A stretch of 64,000 nt of DNA from Agromyces atrinae (GCF_013407835.1 NZ_JACCBI010000001.1:3224001-3288000); one strand, 5' to 3'; counted from the stretch's first letter, positions 18,885 through 28,377 are shown. Notes: generated by a model not told the origin, from the letters alone. Made by a program: numbers and translations.

Positions 18885-20737
18885 CCGACTCCGCGCCCGA
18901 GGCCCCTCGCCCGCTCGGACCGACGGCGACCGGTCTCGCCGACGGCGAGTGGCACCGCCTGCACCCCGCGACGCCGCTCCTCCGCGGCGGCATCTTCGTG
19001 CTCGCCATCCTCGGCTTCGCGATCGCGAACATGCGCGAACGGCTCGTCGAGATCTTCTTCGGCGGACTCGCGCCCGACCTCCCCGGGTACGACGGGGACG
19101 GCTCCGAATGGGCGAACGACCCCGTCAACGGTCTCGTCGAGAGTGGAACCCTCGGATGGGCGATCCTCGCGGTCATGGGCATTCTCATCGTGCTGCTCGT
19201 GGGCTTCTGGCTCTCGTGGCGCATGCACACGTTCCGCATCACGGGCGAATCGGTCGAGGTGCGCAGCGGCATCGTGTTCCGCTCGCACCGCAGCGCCCGG
19301 CTCGACCGCATCCAGGGCATCAACATCTCGCGGCCGCTGCTTCCGCGCATCCTCGGCACCGCGCGCCTCGAGGTCGCGGTCGCCGGTCAGTCGGGCAATG
19401 TGCAGCTCGCCTACCTGTCGGGCAAGCTCGCCGATGGCCTCCGAGCTGACATCCTGCGCCTCGCGTCCGGTGCGCGGAGTGGGCCGCGTGCGGCCGTGAC
19501 GGATGACGCGCGCCCGGTGTTCGCCGACTATCCGCCGCCCGCGGGTGCGCCGGTGCTTGATCAGCCGGCTCCCGTAGCCCCGGCGGCGAACGGTTCACGC
19601 GCTGCCGAGTTCGCGCGCGACCGGGTCGGCGAGTTTCTCGCCCCCGAGCTCGACCCGAGCCTCGCGACCCCCGAATCGGTCGTGCACATCCCTCCGGGTC
19701 GCGTGGTCGGATCGACTCTGCTCTCGGGCGCGACGATCGCGCTGCTCATCGTCATCGGCGCCTTCATCTGGGGTCTCAGCACCGGGCGGGGCTGGGTCTT
19801 CTTCGGCTTCATCCCCGCGCTCATCGGTTTCGGAAGCTACTACTGGTCGCGCGTGACGAAGTCGCTGCGCTTCACCATCGCCGGCACCCCCGACGGTGTG
19901 CGCATCGGTCATGGACTGCTCTCAACCTCGAACGACACGATTCCGCCGGGGCGCATCCACGCGATCCAGGTGCAGCAGTCGATCGTCTGGCGACCGTTCG
20001 GGTGGTGGATGATCCGCATCACGACCGCCGGGCAGTCGATCGCCGAGGCATCGGGCTCGCAGAGCCGTTCGATCGTGTTGCCCGTGGGAACGCGAGCCGA
20101 CGTGACGAAGGTGCTCTCGCTCATCCTCCCGTCGGCCGATCTCGAGCGGCTGAGCGAGATCGTCGCGAGCGGTATGTTCTCGCGCGGCTCCGACGACGTC
20201 TACTCGACGCCCCCGCGCCGGGCGGCGTGGCTCGCGCCGTTCTCGTGGCGTCGCACGGGGTACACGATCGCCGACGGCGTCGTGTTCCTCCGCCGCGGAG
20301 TCGTGCAGCGCGACCTCATCCTCGTCTCGCTCGCGCGCGTGCAGAGCGCGGCGATCCACCAGGGTCCGATCCGCCGGGCGCTCGGGCTCGCACATGCCCG
20401 TGTGCACACCGTCGCGGGCCCCGTCATCGCGACGCTTCCGGTCATCGAGATCGGCGATGCTCGACGCTTCTTCGACGACGTCGCGACCGGTGCCGTCGAG
20501 TGGGCGCTGCGCGACACGTCGAGTTCGTGGGGTGCCGAGCCCGAGCTCGAGCCGGAGGCCTCCGCCGAACAAGTGGCGGCGGTCGGTGATGCTGAGCCGG
20601 TAAGCGATGCTGAGCCGGGCGGCGACGTTGAGCCGGCCGGCGACGCTGAGCCAGCCGGCGACGCCGAGCCAGCCGCTGACGCCGAGCCCATCGGACCCAC
20701 CGCCCCGGCGCCGGAGGAGACGACCGATGGGCGTTGA
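18881..20737 (+). CDS. Large PH-domain membrane protein (YdbT type) with DAEP-repeat tail
   Basis: 618 residues from GTG 18881, overlapping the previous stop. Repeated units of membrane helices plus bPH2 domains are visible (for example FRITGESVEVRSGIVFRSHR, and VYSTPPRRAAWLAPFSWRR before a third unit). The last 50 residues are a low-complexity acidic tail of DAEP units (GDAEP, SDAEP, AADAEP). It is probably located in the membrane with the preceding protein. The tail repeat is also a DNA repeat (20585-20690). Confidence 0.87.
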   Translation: MTDSAPEAPRPLGPTATGLADGEWHRLHPATPLLRGGIFVLAILGFAIANMRERLVEIFFGGLAPDLPGYDGDGSEWANDPVNGLVESGTLGWAILAVMGILIVLLVGFWLSWRMHTFRITGESVEVRSGIVFRSHRSARLDRIQGINISRPLLPRILGTARLEVAVAGQSGNVQLAYLSGKLADGLRADILRLASGARSGPRAAVTDDARPVFADYPPPAGAPVLDQPAPVAPAANGSRAAEFARDRVGEFLAPELDPSLATPESVVHIPPGRVVGSTLLSGATIALLIVIGAFIWGLSTGRGWVFFGFIPALIGFGSYYWSRVTKSLRFTIAGTPDGVRIGHGLLSTSNDTIPPGRIHAIQVQQSIVWRPFGWWMIRITTAGQSIAEASGSQSRSIVLPVGTRADVTKVLSLILPSADLERLSEIVASGMFSRGSDDVYSTPPRRAAWLAPFSWRRTGYTIADGVVFLRRGVVQRDLILVSLARVQSAAIHQGPIRRALGLAHARVHTVAGPVIATLPVIEIGDARRFFDDVATGAVEWALRDTSSSWGAEPELEPEASAEQVAAVGDAEPVSDAEPGGDVEPAGDAEPAGDAEPAADAEPIGPTAPAPEETTDGR

Positions 20738-21485
20738 GCAACGCGCCGGTCGCCTCGGTGTCGGCACGATCGGCGCGGGCCGCGTCGGTCCGGTGCTCGC
20801 GGCCGCGCTCGGCGGTGCGGGCCACGCGCTGACCGGTATCTCCGCGGTGTCGGCCGAGAGCCGCGAACGCGCCGAGGTCATCCTGCCCGGAGTGCCCGTG
20901 CTTCCCGTCACCGACATCGTCGAGCGCAGCGAACTCGTGCTGCTCGCCGTTCCCGACGACGAACTCGCCGCACTCGTGGCGGGCCTCGCCGCGGCCGGAG
21001 CCTGGCAGCCCGGTCAGCTCGTGCTCCACACGAGTGCGCGTTTCGGAGTCGACGTTCTCGCTCCGGCGCGTGCCCAGGGCGTCATCCCTCTCGCCGCTCA
21101 TCCGGCGATGGTCTTCTCGGGCACGACCCTCGACCTCGCCCGGCTTGCGGGAACCTGGTTCGCCGTGACCGCCCCGGCTCCCGTGCTGCCGATCGCTCAG
21201 GCGCTCGTCGTCGAGATGGGCGGCGAGCCGCACGTCGTCGACGAATCCGATCGCGCGGCCTACGCCGAGGCGGTCGATACGGCCGTCTCGTTCTCGACGG
21301 CGATCGTCGATCAGGCGACCGGGCTCCTCTCGTCGATCAGGGTCGAGCGACCCGGGCGCGTGCTCGCTCCGCTCGTGCGTTCGGCGGTCGAGGCCGCGCT
21401 CGCCCGCACCGGCGCGAGTACGATCGATCCGGCCCTGAACGGCGCCGATTCCGACTTCCCGTTCCCCGATGCGGAGCTCCCATGA
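20727..21485 (+). CDS. Rossmann-fold/DUF2520 protein, candidate pantothenate-pathway reductase
   Basis: 252 residues from ATG 20727, preceded by GGAGGAG. The NADP-binding loop GTIGAGRVGPVLAAAL is at the N-terminus and the C-terminal half is DUF2520. The fold resembles ketopantoate reductase and pyrroline-carboxylate reductase. Its stop overlaps the panC start, so a role in pantothenate synthesis, perhaps supplying pantoate, is inferred from context and not proven. Confidence 0.85.
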   Translation: MGVEQRAGRLGVGTIGAGRVGPVLAAALGGAGHALTGISAVSAESRERAEVILPGVPVLPVTDIVERSELVLLAVPDDELAALVAGLAAAGAWQPGQLVLHTSARFGVDVLAPARAQGVIPLAAHPAMVFSGTTLDLARLAGTWFAVTAPAPVLPIAQALVVEMGGEPHVVDESDRAAYAEAVDTAVSFSTAIVDQATGLLSSIRVERPGRVLAPLVRSAVEAALARTGASTIDPALNGADSDFPFPDAELP

Positions 21486-22339
21486 CGACCGATGCCCCCG
21501 AGGTCGTCGGCGAGATCGCGGCTCTGCGTGAGCGCCTCGGCGCCGCACGTGCGGCGGGTGCCCGGATCGCCCTCGTGCCGACGATGGGTGCGCTGCACGA
21601 CGGTCACCTCGCGCTCGTCGACCGGGCGCGTGAGCTCGCCGACGTCGTCGTCGTGTCGATCTTCGTCAACCCCCTGCAGTTCGGCGCCGGCGAAGATCTC
21701 GACCGCTACCCGCGCACCCTCGACGCCGATGTCGCCGCGCTCGCGAGCCGCGGCGTCGACCTCGTCTTCGCGCCGACCGCGCGCGAGATGTACCCGCGCG
21801 GCGACGTCTCCACGCGCATCACGGCCGGACCCGTCGGCGACCGCTACGAGGGGTCGTCGCGCCCGGGTCACTTCGACGGCATGCTCACGGTCGTCGCGAA
21901 GCTCCTGCACATCGCGATGCCCGATGTGGCGCTCTTCGGCCGGAAGGACGCCCAGCAGGTCTTCCTCGTCGAGCGGATGGTCGCCGACCTCGACGTGCCC
22001 ACGGTGATCGAGGTCGTCGAGACGGTGCGCGAAGACGACGGCCTCGCGCTCTCGAGTCGCAATCGGTTCCTCGACGAACCGCATCGCCGCGCGGCGCTCG
22101 CGCTCTCGGAAGCGCTCCGTGCGGCATCCGATGCGGCTGCGGAAGGCCTCGCGGAGGCTCTCGCCGAGGCCGCCGCGGCGTTCGGCGACCACGACGACGC
22201 CGAGCTCGACTATTTCGTCATCGTCGACCCCGCGACGCTGTTGCCCGTCGCCGACGACTTCCGCGGAGAGGCCCTCGCCCTCGTCGCCGCCCGCGTCGGC
22301 GGCACGCGCCTCATCGACAACGCCCCCCTCACCCTCTGA
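21482..22339 (+). CDS. panC: Pantothenate synthetase
   Basis: 285 residues. LVPTMGALHDGHLALVDRAR contains the HIGH-like nucleotide site, FVNPLQFGAGEDLDRYPRT binds pantoate, and LALSSRNRFL is the KMSKS-like element. It ligates pantoate and beta-alanine with ATP. It ends the long gene block that begins at ftsH; two large palindromes follow. Confidence 0.97.
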   Translation: MTTDAPEVVGEIAALRERLGAARAAGARIALVPTMGALHDGHLALVDRARELADVVVVSIFVNPLQFGAGEDLDRYPRTLDADVAALASRGVDLVFAPTAREMYPRGDVSTRITAGPVGDRYEGSSRPGHFDGMLTVVAKLLHIAMPDVALFGRKDAQQVFLVERMVADLDVPTVIEVVETVREDDGLALSSRNRFLDEPHRRAALALSEALRAASDAAAEGLAEALAEAAAAFGDHDDAELDYFVIVDPATLLPVADDFRGEALALVAARVGGTRLIDNAPLTL

Positions 22340-22355
22340 CGCCCCACCCTCTTCC

Positions 22356-22417
22356 CGTCTCGGCGTCACGAATGTGCTGCTCGCGCGCGCTGAACAGCAC
22401 ATTCGTGACGCCGAAAC
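22356..22417. repeat. Intergenic palindrome, GGCGTCACGA family, ATGTGCTG subtype
   Basis: Perfect 19-bp stem (22361-22379 with 22395-22413). Sequence and position in the pair match the element at 838-902. It lies 16 bases after the panC stop. Confidence 0.85.
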
Positions 22418-22436
22418 AGCTCTCGCGGGGGTGTTT

Positions 22437-22489
22437 CGGCGTCACGACACGCTGGTCATGCGCGCGAACACCAGCGTGTCGTGACGCCG
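22437..22489. repeat. Intergenic palindrome, GGCGTCACGA family, ACACGCTGG subtype
   Basis: Perfect 20-bp stem (22437-22456 with 22470-22489) and a 13-base loop. Same arms as 934-984 and 28378-28438. The lysS -10 (TAGGCT, 22546-22551) lies downstream. Confidence 0.85.
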
Positions 22490-22587
22490 AGACGTCTGCG
22501 CGGGGTGGGTGAGAGCGGTGCGCGAGGGGATGCCGCGGTGCGAAGTAGGCTGGTGGGCGCCCGCCCCGTCGAGAGAGAGTCCTGGTC

Positions 22588-24105
22588 GTGACCGAAGCTA
22601 CGTCGTCCGAGAACACCGAACTGACGGCTGAGGAAGTCTCCGAGCAGAAGGCCGTGCGTCTCGCCAAGCGGGAACGCCTCATCGCGGCATCCACCGACCT
22701 CGGCGGAGGCGCGTACCCCGTCAGCGTTCCCGTCACCGACACGATCCCGGCCGTGCGTGCGCGCCACGAGGGTCTCGAGGCCGATGTCGCGACGGGCGAG
22801 CTCGTCGGAATCGCCGGCCGCGTCGTCTACTCACGCAACACGGGCAAGCTCTGCTTCGCGACGCTGCAGTCGGGCGACGGCAGCCGCATCCAGGCCATGG
22901 TCTCGCTCGCGAACGTCGGCGAGGACTCGCTCGCGGAGTGGAAGGAACTCGTCGACCTCGGCGACCACGTCTTCGTCTCGGGCGAGGTCATCACGAGCCG
23001 CCGCGGCGAGCTCTCGATCATGGTCGCCACGTGGGCGATCGCATCGAAGGCGATCCTGCCGCTGCCGAACCTGCACAACGAGCTCTCGGAAGAGACGCGC
23101 GTGCGCAGCCGCTACCTCGACCTCATCGCGCGCGAGCAGTCGCGTCGCACGGTGCTCGACCGCGCGAAGGTCAACCAGAGCCTGCGTCGCACGTTCGACG
23201 CGCTCGACTTCGTCGAGGTCGAGACGCCCATGCTGCAGGTCATGCACGGCGGCGCATCGGCTCGCCCGTTCGTGACGCACTCGAACGCGTTCGATACCGA
23301 CCTGTACCTCCGCATCGCCCCCGAGCTGTACCTCAAGCGCGCCGTCGTCGGCGGCATCGACCGGGTCTTCGAGATCAACCGTAACTTCCGCAACGAGGGC
23401 GCCGACTCGACGCACTCGCCCGAGTTCGCGATGCTCGAGGCGTACCAGGCCTACGGCGACTACAACGCCATCGCCGACCTCACGCAGAAGCTCATCCAGG
23501 ACGCCGCGCTTGCGACATCCGGCAGCCACGTCGTCACGTGGGCCGACGGCACCGAGTTCGACCTCGGCGGCGACTGGGCGCGCATCTCGATGTACGACTC
23601 GCTCTCGGAGGCGATCGGCGAGACCGTCACGCCCGAGACGTCGATCGAACGACTGCAGCAGCTCGCCGAGGATGCCGGCGTCGAGGTCGACCACCCGCTG
23701 CCCGGCAAGTACGTCGAAGAGCTGTGGGAGCACCACGTCAAGTCGGGTCTCGAGCGCCCGACGTTCGTGATGGACTTCCCCCTCGACACGAGCCCCCTCG
23801 TGCGTCAGCACCGCGCGATCCCCGGGGTCGTCGAGAAGTGGGACCTCTACGTGCGCGGCTTCGAGCTCGCGACCGGCTACTCCGAGCTCATCGACCCCGT
23901 CGTGCAGCGCGAGCGTTTCGTCGAGCAGGCGAAGCTCGCGGCCAAGGGCGACCCCGAGGCCATGCGCCTCGACGAGGAGTTCCTGCGCGCGCTCGAGTTC
24001 GGCATGCCCCCGACGGGCGGCATGGGCATGGGCATCGACCGCCTGCTCATGGCGCTCACGGGCCTCGGCATCCGCGAGACGATCCTCTTCCCGCTCGTCA
24101 AGTAA
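22588..24105 (+). CDS. lysS: Lysyl-tRNA synthetase, class II
   Basis: 505 residues from GTG 22588, preceded by GAGAGAGAG. The N-terminal OB-fold anticodon domain is followed by the class II core: motif 2 FRNEGADSTHSPEF and motif 3 GGMGMGIDRLLMAL. It charges tRNA-Lys. It has its own promoter after the palindrome pair. Confidence 0.98.
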   Translation: MTEATSSENTELTAEEVSEQKAVRLAKRERLIAASTDLGGGAYPVSVPVTDTIPAVRARHEGLEADVATGELVGIAGRVVYSRNTGKLCFATLQSGDGSRIQAMVSLANVGEDSLAEWKELVDLGDHVFVSGEVITSRRGELSIMVATWAIASKAILPLPNLHNELSEETRVRSRYLDLIAREQSRRTVLDRAKVNQSLRRTFDALDFVEVETPMLQVMHGGASARPFVTHSNAFDTDLYLRIAPELYLKRAVVGGIDRVFEINRNFRNEGADSTHSPEFAMLEAYQAYGDYNAIADLTQKLIQDAALATSGSHVVTWADGTEFDLGGDWARISMYDSLSEAIGETVTPETSIERLQQLAEDAGVEVDHPLPGKYVEELWEHHVKSGLERPTFVMDFPLDTSPLVRQHRAIPGVVEKWDLYVRGFELATGYSELIDPVVQRERFVEQAKLAAKGDPEAMRLDEEFLRALEFGMPPTGGMGMGIDRLLMALTGLGIRETILFPLVK

Positions 24106-24137
24106 GAGCTCCTTCCACCCAGTGAACGGATGACGCG

Positions 24138-24284
24138 ATGAACGACTACCTCCCGAAGAGCGAGCTCGAGCCCGAGAAGGACCCGAAGCGAACGTCGAAC
24201 GCGCGCCTCACCATCTGGATCGTCGTCACCGCCGTAGCCCTGTACCTGATCGGTTCGGGCGTCTGGGGCATCATCAACAACTGA
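24138..24284 (+). CDS. Small single-pass membrane protein
   Basis: 48 residues (MNDYLPKSELEPEKDPKR...) with a charged N-terminus and one membrane helix at about 21-43 ending GSGVWGIINN. It begins 32 bases after lysS and is probably cotranscribed. The codon pattern is like its neighbours. Function unknown. Confidence 0.7.
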   Translation: MNDYLPKSELEPEKDPKRTSNARLTIWIVVTAVALYLIGSGVWGIINN

Positions 24285-24331
24285 GCGGCCCCCGCCCGCG
24301 TCATCCGCCGCCGGCTCTGTCCGACTCTGCC

Positions 24332-24359
24332 CTGCCCCCTGCCCCCTGCCCCCTGCCCC
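24332..24359 (+). repeat. Tandem CTGCCCC heptamer, four copies
   Basis: CTGCCCC begins at 24332, 24339, 24346 and 24353, with a shortened copy just before. The complement GGGGGCAG occurs at 24375-24381 in the adjacent palindrome. Confidence 0.85.
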
Positions 24360-24370
24360 ATTCCGGTCGG

Positions 24371-24427
24371 TGAGGGGGCAGTAGATCGCCTTATCGCGCG
24401 CGCAGAGCCCTCATTACTGGCCCCTCA
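24371..24427. repeat. Inverted repeat upstream of the fructose operon
   Basis: TGAGGGGGCAGTA (24371-24383) pairs with TACTGGCCCCTCA (24415-24427) with one mismatch, around a 31-base loop. It probably ends the lysS transcript. The 24285-24588 gap otherwise holds the heptamer array and the fructose promoter. Confidence 0.65.
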
Positions 24428-24515
24428 CGCGCCCACGGGGTGTGGGACGGGGTGCGGCGGGCCGGCGGCGGGGCGCAGGCACGGGATGCCAGGTGTCCAT
24501 GATTCTGTGAACATA

Positions 24516-24547
24516 TTGTTTTGTGTGGGAATGTGTGGTTTTATTCT
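24516..24547 (+). promoter_or_regulatory. Fructose operon promoter with TGTGTGG direct repeats
   Basis: An AT-rich patch with TTTTGT (24519-24524), 17 bases, then TATTCT (24542-24547). Two TGTGTGG copies, ten bases apart (24522-24528, 24532-24538), lie in the spacer. Direct repeats are typical of DeoR-family operators, so autoregulation by the first gene is likely. Confidence 0.55.
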
Positions 24548-24588
24548 CGAGTCGACGGTGACCGGCTGTCGATCGAGAAGGAGACAGC

Positions 24589-25377
24589 ATGTACGCGACG
24601 GAGCGACACGAGCACATCGTCTCGGCGATCGCCCGCGACGGTAGAGTCTCGGTCGCGGGCCTCTCGCGCGAGTTCGACGTCACGAGCGAGACCATCCGCC
24701 GCGACCTCGACGCCCTTGAGCAGCAGAGACGCCTGCGGCGCGTGCACGGGGGAGCGGTCGGCGCCGCGAGCACGACCCTCGCCGAGACATCCCTCGCCGA
24801 TCGTCTTCCGCAGCGGAGCGCCGAGAAGGACGCCATCGCTCGAGCCGCCCTTCGACTCGTGCCCGACTCCTTCGAGGGCTCGCTCCTCATCGACGCGGGC
24901 TCCACGACCAGCCGCCTCGCCGAACTGCTGACCGCCTGGTCGCCGAGCACTCCCGGCGCGACGCTCGATGTGTCGACGAACTCGTTGCCGACGGCATCCG
25001 CTCTGCACGGAGCAGCGCATGTGCGCCTTCGTCTCCTCGGCGGATCGGTGCGCGGCATCACGGGCGCTGCGGTCGGTGCCGCGACCGTCGCGCAGATCTC
25101 GTCGCTCCGGCCCGACATCGCCTTCCTCGGCACGAACGGCGTGAGCGCGGGCTTCGGGCTCAGCACTCCTGACGAGGCCGAAGCCGCCGCGAAGACCGCG
25201 ATGGCGCACGCCGCCCGTCGCGTCGTCGTGCTCGCCGACTCGTCGAAGCTCGAGTCGGAGGCTCTCGTGCGGTTCGCCCGCCTCGACGAGATCGACACCC
25301 TCGTGACCGATGCCGCTCCGCCCGCCGCGCTCGCCGCAGCGCTCGACGCGGCCGACGTCGAGGTCGTGATCGCATGA
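24589..25377 (+). CDS. DeoR-family regulator of the fructose operon
   Basis: 262 residues; AAGGAG precedes the ATG. The DeoR helix-turn-helix (VSVAGLSREFDVTSETIRRDLDAL, residues about 20-43) and the DeoRC effector domain with IDAGSTTSRLAELL and FLGTNGVSAGFGLSTPDE are clear. It probably responds to fructose 1-phosphate and controls the following kinase and PTS genes, which overlap it. Confidence 0.93.
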   Translation: MYATERHEHIVSAIARDGRVSVAGLSREFDVTSETIRRDLDALEQQRRLRRVHGGAVGAASTTLAETSLADRLPQRSAEKDAIARAALRLVPDSFEGSLLIDAGSTTSRLAELLTAWSPSTPGATLDVSTNSLPTASALHGAAHVRLRLLGGSVRGITGAAVGAATVAQISSLRPDIAFLGTNGVSAGFGLSTPDEAEAAAKTAMAHAARRVVVLADSSKLESEALVRFARLDEIDTLVTDAAPPAALAAALDAADVEVVIA

Positions 25378-26354
25378 TCGTCACTGTCACGATGAACCCG
25401 TCGACCGACCGCACGGTGCTCCTCGAGAACCGCCTCGAACGCGGAGACGTGCAGCGCGCCGTCTCGACGCGGGAGGACCCGGGCGGCAAGGGCGTGAACG
25501 TCGCCCGCGCGCTCCTCGCCTCCGGCGTCGACGCGACCGCGATCCTGCCCGGTGCGACCGACGACCCCTTCCTCGGGCTGCTCGCGGCCGCGCATGTGCC
25601 GACGCTCACCGTCGCGATCGACGGGCGCATCCGCTCGAACCTCACGATCACCGAGCCGGGCGGCACGACGACGAAGATCAACGAGCCCGGCCCGACGCTC
25701 GACGAGCGCGCGCAGGCGCAACTCGTCGAGCTCATCGTGGCGACGAGCGACGGAGCCGACTGGCTCGTGCTCGCGGGCTCGCTGCCGCCGGGCGTCGCCG
25801 ACGACTTCTACGCCCGCATCGTGCGTGCCGTGCGCGAGGGTGCGACGAGCGCGCCCCGCATCGCCGTCGACACGTCGGGCCCCGCGCTCATCGCCGTCGT
25901 CGAAGCGGGCCTCGCGCTCGACCTCATCAAGCCGAACGCCGCCGAACTCGCCGAACTCCTCGGCAGCTCGAGCGAAGCCGAGCTCGAGGCGGGCCCGGGT
26001 GCCGCGATCGCCCTCGCGCAGTCCATCCCGGCCGACCGGGTGCGTGCGAGCCTCGTGACCCTCGGGTCGGTCGGCGCCGCTCTCGTCACCAGCGAGGGCA
26101 CATGGTTCGCCGGTGCCCCCCGCGTCGAGGCTCGTTCCACCGTCGGAGCCGGCGACTCGTCGCTCGCCGGATTCCTCGTCGCGTCCACCGAGGGAGCAGC
26201 GCCTGCCGCCGCTCTCGCGCGCGCCGTCGCCTCGGGCGCGGCCGCCGTCTCGCTGCCCGGCAGCATCGTCCCCACTCGCGAACAGGTCGACCCGTCCGTG
26301 GTCGACGTCACCCCCGTCGGCGACGCCGCCGACCTCCCGAAGGAGCTCTCATGA
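25374..26354 (+). CDS. fruK: 1-phosphofructokinase
   Basis: 326 residues, PfkB family. The N-terminal GGKGVNVARALLASG motif and the C-terminal active-site region VGAGDSSLAGF are present. It phosphorylates fructose 1-phosphate made by the PTS to fructose 1,6-bisphosphate. The start overlaps the regulator stop and the stop overlaps the PTS start (ATGA). Confidence 0.95.
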   Translation: MIVTVTMNPSTDRTVLLENRLERGDVQRAVSTREDPGGKGVNVARALLASGVDATAILPGATDDPFLGLLAAAHVPTLTVAIDGRIRSNLTITEPGGTTTKINEPGPTLDERAQAQLVELIVATSDGADWLVLAGSLPPGVADDFYARIVRAVREGATSAPRIAVDTSGPALIAVVEAGLALDLIKPNAAELAELLGSSSEAELEAGPGAAIALAQSIPADRVRASLVTLGSVGAALVTSEGTWFAGAPRVEARSTVGAGDSSLAGFLVASTEGAAPAAALARAVASGAAAVSLPGSIVPTREQVDPSVVDVTPVGDAADLPKELS

Positions 26355-28345
26355 CCGACATCTCAGAGCCGGGCCTCGTCGTCCTCGACGGCGCGTTCGG
26401 CGACAAGGCGAGCGTCATCCGCGCACTCGCCGAACGGTTCGTCGCCGCCGGCCGCGCGACCGACGTCGAGCAGCTGTTCGCCGACGCGTGGAAGCGCGAG
26501 GAGCAGTCCGAGACCGGTCTCCCCGGCGGACTCGCCATCCCGCACTGCAAGTCGGCCGCCGTCATCCGCCCGAGCCTCGCCGTCGCGCGTCTCGCGCCGG
26601 GCGTCGACTTCGGCGAGGGCGACGCCGACCTCGTCTTCATGATCGCCGCGCCCGACGGTGCCGCCGAGGCGCACCTCGTGCTCCTCGCGACGCTCGCGCG
26701 CTCGCTCATGGACGACGACTTCACGGGTGCGATCCGCGCCGCATCGACGCCCGAGGAGGTCGTCGCGATCCTCGATCACGCCCTCGAAGAGAGCGACGAG
26801 CCCGAGCCCGAGGTCGTTCCGCCGACGGATGCCGCGTCGCCCGCGTCATCCGCCCGCCCCGTCATCGTCGCCGTCACCGCGTGCCCGACGGGTATCGCGC
26901 ACACGTACATGGCGGCCGACGCGCTCACCGCCGCGGCGAAGCGCGCCGACGTCGAGTTCCACGTCGAGACGCAGGGTTCGGCCGGAGCGACACCGCTCGA
27001 CCCGGCGATCATCGCCCGCGCCGAGGCCGTGATCTTCGCGGTCGACGTCGACGTGCGCGACAAGGCACGGTTCGCGGGCAAGCCCGTCATCCAGGTGCCC
27101 GTGAAGCGCGGCATCGACGAGTCCGACAAGCTCGTCGCCGACGCCGTCGCGGCGTCGCACGACCCGAAGGCACCGCGCGTCGCCGCGGGCGCCGAGAGCG
27201 CGTCGTCGGCAGCGGCCGCGACCGACGAATCGGTCGGGGCGAAGCTCAAGCGCTGGCTCCTCACGGGTGTCAGCTACATGATCCCGTTCGTCGCCGGTGG
27301 CGGTCTGCTCATCGCGATCGGCTTCCTGCTCGGCGGCTACGACATCACCGACAACGCGACCGAGGTCGTGCTCGGCTCAACGCTCTGGAACCTCCCGGCT
27401 GGCGGCCTCGGCGAGTACCTCGGCGCCGTCGCCTTCACGATCGGTGCCGCGTCGATGGGCTTCCTCGTGCCGGCCCTCGCGGGCTTCATCGCCTACGCGA
27501 TCGCCGACCGACCGGGCATCGCGCCGGGCTTCACCGTCGGTGCCATCGCGCTGCTCATGAACGCGGGCTTCCTCGGCGGTCTCGTCGGTGGTCTCCTCGC
27601 GGGTGCCGTCGCGTACTGGATCGGTCGCATCAACGCGCCGCGCTGGCTGCGCGGTCTCATGCCCGTCGTGATCATCCCGCTCGGTGCCGGCATCGTGGCC
27701 TCCGGTCTCATGCTCATCGTGCTCGGCGGCCCCATCGCGTGGCTCATGACGACCCTCAACGACTGGCTCTCGTCGCTCACGGGCACCGGTGCCGTCGTGC
27801 TCGGCCTCATCCTCGGCTTCATGATGGCGTTCGACCTCGGCGGTCCGGTCAACAAGGTGGCGTACTCGTTCGCCGTCGCGGGACTCGGCGCGGGTTCGGT
27901 CGACAACCAGTTCCCGTGGATGATCATGGGCGCCGTCATGGCCGCCGGAATGGTGCCGCCGCTCGCGATGGCGCTCGCCACGGTGCTCGACCGCAAGCTC
28001 TTCCCCGCGGTCGAACGCGAGAACGGCAAGGCCGCGTGGTTGCTCGGCGCAGCGTTCATCAGTGAGGGAGCGATCCCGTTCGCCGCGGCCGACCCGCTGC
28101 GCGTCATCCCCGCGTCGATCCTCGGCGGTATGACGACGGGTGCGATCTGCATGGCGGCATCCGTCACCTCGCAGGCGCCCCACGGCGGCATCTTCGTGTT
28201 CTTCGCGATCGGCAACCTGCTGTGGTTCGTCATCGCGATCGCGGCCGGAACCGTCGTCTCGGCGCTCGCTGTCATCGCTCTCAAGCGCTGGGCTCGCAAG
28301 ACCCCCGTCGCGCTTGAGGCCGAGCCCGCCCTCGTCGCCGCCTGA
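26351..28345 (+). CDS. fruA: Fructose PTS transporter, fused IIA-IIB-IIC
   Basis: 664 residues from ATG 26351, preceded by AAGGAG. The order is EIIA (phospho-site His65 in LAIPHCKSA), EIIB (Cys178 in VTACPTGIAHTYMAADAL), a linker and EIIC with about nine membrane segments from residue 300. It imports fructose and phosphorylates it at C1. HPr and EI are not in the window. Confidence 0.95.
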   Translation: MTDISEPGLVVLDGAFGDKASVIRALAERFVAAGRATDVEQLFADAWKREEQSETGLPGGLAIPHCKSAAVIRPSLAVARLAPGVDFGEGDADLVFMIAAPDGAAEAHLVLLATLARSLMDDDFTGAIRAASTPEEVVAILDHALEESDEPEPEVVPPTDAASPASSARPVIVAVTACPTGIAHTYMAADALTAAAKRADVEFHVETQGSAGATPLDPAIIARAEAVIFAVDVDVRDKARFAGKPVIQVPVKRGIDESDKLVADAVAASHDPKAPRVAAGAESASSAAAATDESVGAKLKRWLLTGVSYMIPFVAGGGLLIAIGFLLGGYDITDNATEVVLGSTLWNLPAGGLGEYLGAVAFTIGAASMGFLVPALAGFIAYAIADRPGIAPGFTVGAIALLMNAGFLGGLVGGLLAGAVAYWIGRINAPRWLRGLMPVVIIPLGAGIVASGLMLIVLGGPIAWLMTTLNDWLSSLTGTGAVVLGLILGFMMAFDLGGPVNKVAYSFAVAGLGAGSVDNQFPWMIMGAVMAAGMVPPLAMALATVLDRKLFPAVERENGKAAWLLGAAFISEGAIPFAAADPLRVIPASILGGMTTGAICMAASVTSQAPHGGIFVFFAIGNLLWFVIAIAAGTVVSALAVIALKRWARKTPVALEAEPALVAA

Positions 28346-28377
28346 CCCACCGCCCACCCCCCCCCACCCCCACCCCC

